DNA from: Eubacterium sp. AF22-9
GTDB lineage: Bacteria > Bacillota > Clostridia > Lachnospirales > Lachnospiraceae
DNA: 64,000 nt
Reading direction: 5' to 3'
Assembly: GCA_003458705.1 (NCBI GenBank)
Contig: QRVH01000007.1
Span: forward strand, 18,839 to 82,838
A program made the translations under genes and the position numbers. Below, in pieces: positions 59,001 to 64,000 of the stretch; positions within the stretch are counted from its first letter, which is position 1; the number at the start of each line of letters is the position of its first letter. The notes beneath the pieces are model-generated. The model saw only the letters and a list, made by a program, of their open reading frames with translations, ran no database searches and was not told the DNA's origin.

Positions 59001-60005
59001 TATCGGTGGAACAATCTCTCCCGGTGGCACGACAACGGTATCTGCCGCAGGTCAGCTTACATATACAATCAAGGCGAACGAAGGATATTATATTGCGGAC
59101 GTAAAGGTGGATGGTTCGGAAGTGACAGCAACCACAAGCTACACCTTTAGTGATGTGAATACTGATCACACCATAGAAGTTACCTTTAAACAGGAAAGCC
59201 AGACACCGGATGTGATTGCACCAAGCATAACCACACAGCCTGGAAATGCGACAGTGAAGGTAGGTGAGACTGCGTCCTTTACCATAGCAGCAAGCGGTAC
59301 AGATCTTACCTATCAGTGGCAGATAGACAGAAATGATGGGAAAGGATGGGTAAACATTGACGGTGCAACGGCAACGAGCTATACCACATCCACAGTCAAT
59401 ATAAGCTGCAACGGATTTAAGTATAAGTGTGTTGTTTCAAACAGCGCAGGAAACGTAGAGAGTAATTCTGCAACATTGACCGTACAGGATGCGGGCGGTT
59501 CCGATAATCCTGACACACCGAATAACACCTATCAGATTATTGATGGAGCAAACAGTAGTTGGACGCATGACAGTGATGGTAATATCACCATCCGGGGTAA
59601 CGGAGACTTCTCCAAGTTTACCGGAGTTAAGGTGGACGGAAATTTGATAGACAAGAGCAACTACACTGCAAAGGAAGGCTCTACCATTATCACACTGAAA
59701 GCTTCCTACCTGAATACACTTTCGGCAGGAAACCATACAGTTGAAATCCTTTGGACGGATGGTTCTGCAAGCACCACATTTACCACCAAAGCAAATATCT
59801 CTGATAACAGTAATAACAACCAGAATGATAATAACAATAGCAATTCCTCTGATGACAAGCCATCGAGTGGAACTGATAAGAAGGATGTGACTGCACCTAA
59901 AACCGGAGACAACACACCGAGTGTATGGCTGTTTATACTATCAATCTTTCCGGAACGGGATTGATTATTACCGTAAAGAAACGCAGAGAAAATTTGAATT
60001 CATAG
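56011..60005 (+). pseudogene. large surface metallopeptidase (M64, IgA-protease-like) with sortase signal, frameshift near the 3' end
   Basis: Open frame of 1317 residues to 59964. A signal peptide occupies residues 1-31 (QVRAAD cleavage). Domains by reading: DUF6273-like (about 35-295), M64 peptidase (about 350-680) with zinc site HELGHGLFHLGDEY at H536, E537 and H540, a MucBP-like segment (about 815-880), a SHIRT-like repeat (about 895-970), a divergent InlB-type repeat, an Ig-like domain, an X2-like domain, and an Asn/Ser-rich spacer. The tail has PKTGD at 1296-1300, then the helix. The frame slips near 59946 (one base missing): the next frame gives LSGTGLIITVKKRRENLNS-stop, completing a sortase signal at 60005. 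Codons look richer in GC than neighbours. M64 members include IgA-cleaving enzymes. Confidence 0.85.
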
Positions 60006-60059
60006 AAACGATAGTTAAAAAATAAAACGAGAAAATAACCATGGAGAAGGCGGGCATGT

Positions 60060-60325
60060 ATGTCCGTCTTTTCTTCAAAGAAAACACAACAGGGAGTGTA
60101 CGCTGCGGAAGAGGCGAAAGAAAAGACACAGACGGAATCAAAGCAGAAGGCGTGTATGGGAATGGAAATGGAAATGCCTGACTCTGCAACTTTTATTAGC
60201 GGTGATATTTGTTTTTTCTGTGGCGGGGCTTCTTGGATATGGCATCTTCTATCTGTGTCAGAATGAGAGTAGCAGAAACACGCAAAAAGAATTACAAGGC
60301 ATACGAGGAGAATCAAAAAAATTGC
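60060..60325 (+). pseudogene. remnant of a membrane protein, possibly the start of a sortase
   Basis: One frame reads MSVFSSKKTQQGVYAAEEAK and then loses coding character; another frame, from about 60160, gives RRVWEWKWKCLTLQLLLAVI and a hydrophobic helix (to GLLGYGIFYL, about 60258), then CQNESSRNTQKELQGIRGE. A short basic stretch, a single helix and a charged segment match the N-terminus of class B sortases, which often accompany LPXTG genes in these elements. The rest is missing. The assignment is tentative. Confidence 0.35.
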
Positions 60326-60334
60326 TGCTCCGAC

Positions 60335-60535
60335 TCAATCTTCCACATGGAATACATCTTCCACCAGCATATTAAAGTACTTTGATATCTGCAGCATAAA
60401 TTCGGCAGATGGGGTACTGTCCCCACGCTCTATCCTGCCGACAGTTTTGGTGCTGTATCCGATAGCAGCGGCAAGGTCGTTCTGGTAAATGCCACGCTGC
60501 TCCCGGATTTCTCTGATATTATTGGTAACCGCCAT
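60335..60535 (-). CDS. small XRE/Cro-type regulator
   Basis: 66 residues, almost entirely a helix-turn-helix: NNIREIREQRGIYQNDLAAA, then YSTKTVGRIERGDSTPSAEF and FNMLVEDVFHVED. The ATG at 60535 (AGAAGGG upstream) is preferred over a longer open frame beginning further upstream. It is the only minus-strand gene of the element and points away from the IS30 gene. Confidence 0.82.
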   Translation of the reverse strand: MAVTNNIREIREQRGIYQNDLAAAIGYSTKTVGRIERGDSTPSAEFMLQISKYFNMLVEDVFHVED

Positions 60536-60756
60536 AAAAATCCCTTCTTTCAGTTCTATAGATATTTTCTTATTGTCATTATGCAAAATAATGTGTCCGA
60601 TAAAAAGGACTTGCAATTTTATCGGCAATGCTTTAATTGTAAAATTTAACGCCAGAAATTGCCTACTTTTACTCTTACAATCGTGCGTTTACTTTTACAA
60701 ATCTTGTTTTTATAGGATAATACTCATATGCTGTCTGACCAGAAAGGAGCAGACCT

Positions 60757-61690
60757 ATGAGTAAACATCTCACTTTAACTGACCGGGCAATTATTGAAAA
60801 ATATCTCGCCCAGGATATGTCTTTCTCTTTTATTGCTAAAAGACTGAACCGCTCAGCAACCACAATCTCTCGCGAGATTAAGAACCACCGTTGCTTTGTT
60901 AACGGTTTCCGGTATACATCGAATGACTGCATTAATTATCGTTCTTGCTTACGCAGAAACATATGCGATCAGGAATCAATTTACACTTGTTCCCATCGCT
61001 GCAAAACATGTACGGAATTCGACTGTAAAAGCTTATGTTCACAGTACATTTCTGCACATTGTCCTTTGCTGGATAAACCGCCTTATGTTTGCACTCGTTG
61101 TCCAAATGAGAAGACATGCAAAAGAAACCATGCCTACTACACTGCTCATCGGGCGCACGCTGAATACGTCAAAGAATTAAGTTCATCAAGGAAAGGCATT
61201 CGTACCAGTCCTGAACGATTATTGGAACTAAATGATTTACTAATGCCGCTGGTTAATAAAGGACAATCCATCAACCACATATTTGCCACTCATTCCGATG
61301 AAATCAGGCTTTCCAAAAAGACTATCTACAACTACATCGACCAGAGTGCTTTCCGGGTAAGGAATATTGATCTTCCCAAAAAGGTTCGTTATAAGCAGCG
61401 ACATTCTCATGAGGTTCTTATGAAGTTCGATTATCAGTATCGAAAAGGACGTACTTACACTGATTTCACTTCCTTCATGGAACAAAATCCGAAACTCCCG
61501 ATTGTTGAAATGGATACCGTAATCGGTGCCCGAAATAGTGGAAAGGTACTTCTGACTATTCTATTTAGAGACACCAATTTCATGTTGATTTTTCTTTTGC
61601 CGGATAAGTCTCATCAAAGTGTACTTCATGTTTTTGATAAGCTCACATCGCTTCTTGGTATTGAACTTTTCCGAAAACTATTTCCTGTAA
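60757..61690 (+). pseudogene. IS30-family transposase, 3'-truncated
   Basis: Frame of 319 codons to 61716, of which about the first 311 are transposase. An N-terminal HTH (LTLTDRAIIEKYLAQDMSFSF, RLNRSATTISREIKNH), a cysteine-rich middle and the beginning of the DDE core with the first acidic residue in PIVEMDTVIGARNSGKVLL are present. The sequence ends at FRKLFPV, where LTDNGTEF-like sequence with the second aspartate should follow; the third acidic residue is also missing. The element is therefore inactive. The join runs straight into a fragment of an excisionase-like gene. Confidence 0.85.
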
Positions 61691-61799
61691 GGATGCGAAA
61701 GCATGTTATAAGATGAATAGACTGGTGCTTGTGAACCTTGATATTCTTAATGAATATCTGGAGACATTTCATATAGAAGACGAGGAATTCTACAAATAA
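61689..61799 (+). pseudogene. 3' fragment of an excisionase-like (DUF6462-like) gene
   Basis: The frame KDAKACYKMNRLVLVNLDIL continues NEYLETFHIEDEEFYK and stops at 61799. It matches the last 36 residues of the gene at 52764-52991 (KDAKAVYKLGQLVLVNLNIF, DEYIETFHIVDDEYYK). The 5' half has been replaced by the truncated IS30. Its place just before the RHH regulator and integrase is where an excisionase gene would be expected. Confidence 0.8.
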
Positions 61800-61835
61800 A
61801 TTGAAAAGAATATGAAAGAGTTTGCATTAATATAC

Positions 61836-61864
61836 TTGACTTTATGTCTGACATAAAGTATACT
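61836..61864 (+). promoter_or_regulatory. promoter of the RHH/integrase genes with an internal palindrome
   Basis: TTGACT (61836-61841) and TATACT (61859-61864) are 17 bases apart. The spacer contains TTTATGT-CTG-ACATAAA at 61841-61857, a perfect 7-bp inverted repeat, well placed to be an operator. The likely binder is the RHH protein encoded just downstream (autorepression), an inference. Confidence 0.75.
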
Positions 61865-61886
61865 ATGTTCAGATGGAGGTGATATA

Positions 61887-62060
61887 TTGGCAAAGATGGG
61901 ACGACCAAAAGCTGAAAATCCTGCTGATAAGAGGATTACAATCAGACTGAATGGTGAAGAACATGAATTGCTGCTTGAATACACCAAAAATCATAACATG
62001 ACTATGACGCAAGTAGTTAAAATGGCAGTGTTAGAGAAACTAATGGCTGACCAGAAGTAA
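61887..62060 (+). CDS. ribbon-helix-helix regulator (CopG/Arc-like)
   Basis: 57 residues: MAKMGRPKAENPADKR, then ITIRLNGEEHELLLEYTKNH (beta strand and first helix) and TMTQVVKMAVLEKLM (second helix). The start is TTG at 61887 with GGAGGTG five bases upstream. It lies 34 bases before the integrase and behind a promoter with a palindromic spacer, so it probably controls integrase expression; that role is inferred. Confidence 0.8.
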   Translation: MAKMGRPKAENPADKRITIRLNGEEHELLLEYTKNHNMTMTQVVKMAVLEKLMADQK

Positions 62061-62094
62061 TGCAGGCTCTTTTCTTTTTGAGAAAGGAGAAAAG

Positions 62095-63330
62095 ATGGCT
62101 TGTAGAAAAGATGGTAAAGGAAGAGTATTACGAAAAGGAGAGCATTATCGTAAAACTGATGGCAGGTATTCATATATTTATACTGATCCATTAGGGGAAA
62201 AAAGGACGATATATGCGAAATCTCTTGTAACACTTAGGCAGAAAGAAGACGAACTTGTTCGTGACCAGATGGACGGGTTAAATGTATATGTTGCTGGAAG
62301 TGCAGATGTAAATTTTTTGTTTGATAGATATATTTCTACCAAGACGGAATTGCGAAGCACTACAAAGGCAAATTACTTATATACGTGGGATCATTTTATC
62401 AGGGATACGTTCGGAAAGAAAAAGATTAAGGATGTGAAGTATTCTGATGTCTTATTTTTCTATACGGATTTGATTACGAACAAAGGATTGCAGGTAAATA
62501 CTTTGGAGAGTATCAATACTGTATTGCGACCTACATTTGAGCTGGCAGTACGAGATGATATAATAAGAAGAAATCCTGTAGATGGAGCTTATGCCGAGGT
62601 GAAAAAAAGAAATGGTGGCGCTAGAAAGAGTCGAAGAGCACTGACAGTAGAGCAGCAGAGAGAATTTATTGATTATGTTGCAAAGAATCCGTTTTTCTTC
62701 CATTGGTATCCGTTTTTTGTATTTCTGCTTGGAACTGGATGCAGAATCGGTGAGGCAATAGGCATCAGATGGGACGATGTTGATATGAAGAAACGAACAA
62801 TCAATATTAACCATAGTCTTACTTATTACACAAGATCTGACAATTCATTTAAGTGTGAGTTTCGGGTTTCAGAACCTAAAACAGAAGCAGGAATAAGGAC
62901 AATTCCAATGATGGGACCGGTGTATGAAGTGCTCAAGTCTGAATATCAGCGTCAGCAGGAAGAAGGTTTTTGTGTTGCAGAGGTTGATGGAATGACAAAC
63001 TTTATATTTACTAATCGGTTTGGAAATCCACATAATCCGCAGGCAGTAAATCGTGCAATCAAAAGAATCGTTGATACTCATAATGCCGAAGAAGAGGTAG
63101 AGGCAAAGAAAAAGAAGAGAGAACCTATAATGTTGCCCAGGTTTTCATGTCACATTTTTAGACACACATTTGCTTCGAGGTTTTGTGAGAACGAAACCAA
63201 TGTAAAAGTTATTCAAGAAGTAATGGGACATGCTGATGTCAGCACAACCATGAACATTTATGCGGAGGCAAATCCAGAGGTTACTAGAGAGGCTTTGGAG
63301 AAACTTGCCAAGAACATGGATGTATTTTAG
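62095..63330 (+). CDS. int: tyrosine site-specific integrase (Tn916 Int-like)
   Basis: 411 residues. An N-terminal arm-binding domain (residues about 1-60, KDGKGRVLRKGEHYRKTDGR), a core-binding SAM-like domain (about 75-180) and a catalytic domain (about 190-400). Catalytic residues: Arg in GTGCRIGEAIG, His-X-X-Arg in CHIFRHTFASRF, His in GHADVSTTMNIY and the nucleophile tyrosine in that same block. AGAAAGGAGAAA precedes the ATG. It should integrate and, with an excisionase, excise the element at the lysS site. Confidence 0.95.
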   Translation: MACRKDGKGRVLRKGEHYRKTDGRYSYIYTDPLGEKRTIYAKSLVTLRQKEDELVRDQMDGLNVYVAGSADVNFLFDRYISTKTELRSTTKANYLYTWDHFIRDTFGKKKIKDVKYSDVLFFYTDLITNKGLQVNTLESINTVLRPTFELAVRDDIIRRNPVDGAYAEVKKRNGGARKSRRALTVEQQREFIDYVAKNPFFFHWYPFFVFLLGTGCRIGEAIGIRWDDVDMKKRTININHSLTYYTRSDNSFKCEFRVSEPKTEAGIRTIPMMGPVYEVLKSEYQRQQEEGFCVAEVDGMTNFIFTNRFGNPHNPQAVNRAIKRIVDTHNAEEEVEAKKKKREPIMLPRFSCHIFRHTFASRFCENETNVKVIQEVMGHADVSTTMNIYAEANPEVTREALEKLAKNMDVF

Positions 63331-63380
63331 AAACAACGATATAATATAGAAAAGAGTCCTCTGATTTGAGGGCTAGGCAA

Positions 63381-63450
63381 TTGACCAAAAAAATTTAATA
63401 TGACTAATATATGACCAAAAAAGGCTGCGAATTTGGTTATTTTAGTACAG
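63381..63450. other. probable arm-type integrase binding sites, right
   Basis: TTGACCAA at 63381-63388, ATGACCAA at 63411-63418 and TTAGTACAG at 63442-63450, matching motifs at the left end (52572-52646). Confidence 0.6.
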
Positions 63451-63527
63451 CTTGCTAAAGAAAATATTGTAATGATTTAAAGAAATGTAAATCATCTTAC
63501 AGCTCTTTACAGCAGGAGCGAAAAAGC

Positions 63528-63555
63528 TCCCGACAATGAAGAGCATTGATAAGTA
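63528..63555. other. att site, right (original lysS 3' end)
   Basis: TCCCGACAATGAAG (63528-63541), AGCA, TTGATAAGTA (63546-63555). The reading frame PTMKSIDK-stop is the likely native lysS end, followed 15 bases on by its terminator. Confidence 0.85.
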
Positions 63556-63570
63556 AAAGCTAGATAAATA

Positions 63571-63602
63571 GGGGCTTCCAGCGATTTGGAAGCCCCTGTT
63601 TT
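63571..63602 (+). terminator. displaced lysS terminator
   Basis: GGGGCTTCCA (63571-63580) pairs perfectly with TGGAAGCCCC (63587-63596), then TGTTTTT. It lies immediately after the right att site, so it is most simply the original terminator of lysS. Confidence 0.9.
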
Positions 63603-63644
63603 TAGTATTTTACTGCAAATTTACTGCAAAAAATAAAAATCCAT

Positions 63645-63676
63645 CTTTGTTTTGGCAAAGATGGATTTATTTTTTG
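63645..63676. terminator. terminator at the end of the minus-strand HTH gene
   Basis: AAATCCATCTTTG and CAAAGATGGATTT around TTTTGG, with A-rich and T-rich flanks. It overlaps the stop of the minus-strand HTH gene. Just upstream, TTTACTGCAAA occurs twice (about 63609-63631). Confidence 0.8.
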
Positions 63677-63975
63677 TCCGTTGTAGTATTGTTGGTTATT
63701 TCAAATAAATCTCCTATAGAGCAATTTAAAAATGGAACATAATTTTTCAAGATTTTCAAATTTTATAGATGATGTTTCATTTTGTACCATTCTGTTGAAA
63801 TTCTGATAACTTAATTCCATCTGTTTATATAACCAGTATTTTGAGTGATTTTGTTCTTTAAGTATATCAAGCACACGCAGTTGAAATTCTGATAACTTAA
63901 TTCCATCTGTTTATATAACCAGTATTTTGAGTGATTTTGTTCTTTAAGTATATCAAGCACACGCAGACGAACCAT
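63667..63975 (-). pseudogene. small Cro/CI-type regulator broken by an 86-bp tandem duplication and an extra base
   Basis: From ATG 63975 the frame begins VRLRVLDILKEQNHSKYWLY. With the 86-bp duplication removed it continues KQMELSYQNFNRMVQNETSS, then FENLEKLCSIFN, and with one extra base removed near 63725-63727, CSIGDLFEITNNTTTDKK to a stop at 63667. As given, the duplication shifts the frame and ends it early. It lies outside the element and points towards it. Confidence 0.75.
63794..63966. repeat. 87-bp direct repeat, period 86
   Basis: Bases 63794-63880 recur exactly at 63880-63966, sharing one base. Located inside the minus-strand HTH gene; exact identity suggests assembly artefact or a very recent duplication. 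Confidence 0.95.
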
Positions 63976-64000
63976 ATATAGACACTCCTTTATTTTTAGA

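Larger units (their letters stand above)
52492..63555. mobile_element. 11-kb integrated element in the lysS 3' end, probably a decayed integrative element
   Basis: Bounded by 28-bp att sites (24 of 28 identical) and carrying its own tyrosine integrase at the right end. Contents: excisionase-like paralogues, CnaB/LPXTG protein, XRE regulator, truncated DUF5688-like gene, M64 metallopeptidase, sortase-like remnant, second XRE regulator, truncated IS30 transposase, a cut excisionase-like remnant, ribbon-helix-helix regulator and integrase. No relaxase, coupling protein or type IV secretion gene is seen. Several genes are cut, which fits internal deletions of a larger element. Confidence 0.85.

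Noticed and set aside
52492..63555. Complete conjugative (Tn916/ICE-type) element
   Set aside because: Only integrase, regulators and cargo are visible; no relaxase, coupling ATPase or secretion genes.

Overview
The window looks like a draft-quality chromosome segment of a low-GC anaerobic Firmicute of the family Lachnospiraceae, probably close to Lachnospira/[Eubacterium] eligens. The evidence is the AT-rich third positions, strong AAGGAGG-type ribosome sites, a YesMN-type two-component system, MalFG-type sugar permeases without an ATPase, a FliB flagellin methylase, and a Lachnospiraceae-type integrative element. The genus is inference; no rRNA or tRNA gene was seen.

Layout. 1-10.9 kb: alpha-glucan phosphorylase (cut by the window edge), a YesN/YesM regulator pair, then a sugar ABC importer (two binding lipoproteins, two permeases, no ATPase), probably a maltodextrin-uptake locus. 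10.9-18.5 kb: amino-acid/Na+ symporter, endonuclease III, PilT-like ATPase, a broken GGDEF protein, RecQ and TruA. 18.7-21 kb (minus): a polar amino-acid ABC system with a binding-protein/permease fusion whose binding lobes are in swapped order. 21-24 kb: a 62-bp tandem repeat and a divergent pair of unrecognised genes. 24-34.3 kb: FliB, a heterodimeric ABC exporter, an ABC-2 system, a K+ channel, a phosphopantetheinyl transferase and a BlaI-type repressor. 34.4-52.5 kb: housekeeping genes (pyrG, ftsH, PilZ protein, dnaE, pfkA, SpoU methyltransferase, SleB-like hydrolase, argF, birA, dus, greA, lysS).

52.5-63.55 kb is an 11-kb integrated element. It sits in the 3' end of lysS, whose last codons and stop are repeated at the far end, followed by the displaced lysS terminator. 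It carries small excisionase-like paralogues, an LPXTG CnaB protein, an M64 metallopeptidase surface protein, regulators, a truncated IS30 transposase, a ribbon-helix-helix regulator behind a promoter with an internal palindrome, and a tyrosine integrase. Several genes are truncated and no conjugation genes are present, so it looks like a shrunken remnant of a larger integrative element.

Two patterns run through the window. First, six otherwise sound genes are broken by single missing bases, one by an extra base, and three short tandem duplications (periods 89, 34 and 86) damage coding sequence or gene ends; this looks more like sequence or assembly error than biology. Second, several intergenic regions hold very large palindromes. 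The most striking is a pair of related cloverleaf-like elements in inverted orientation between the SleB-like gene and argF, whose paired positions differ by compensating changes. That pair is the best candidate here for something undescribed.
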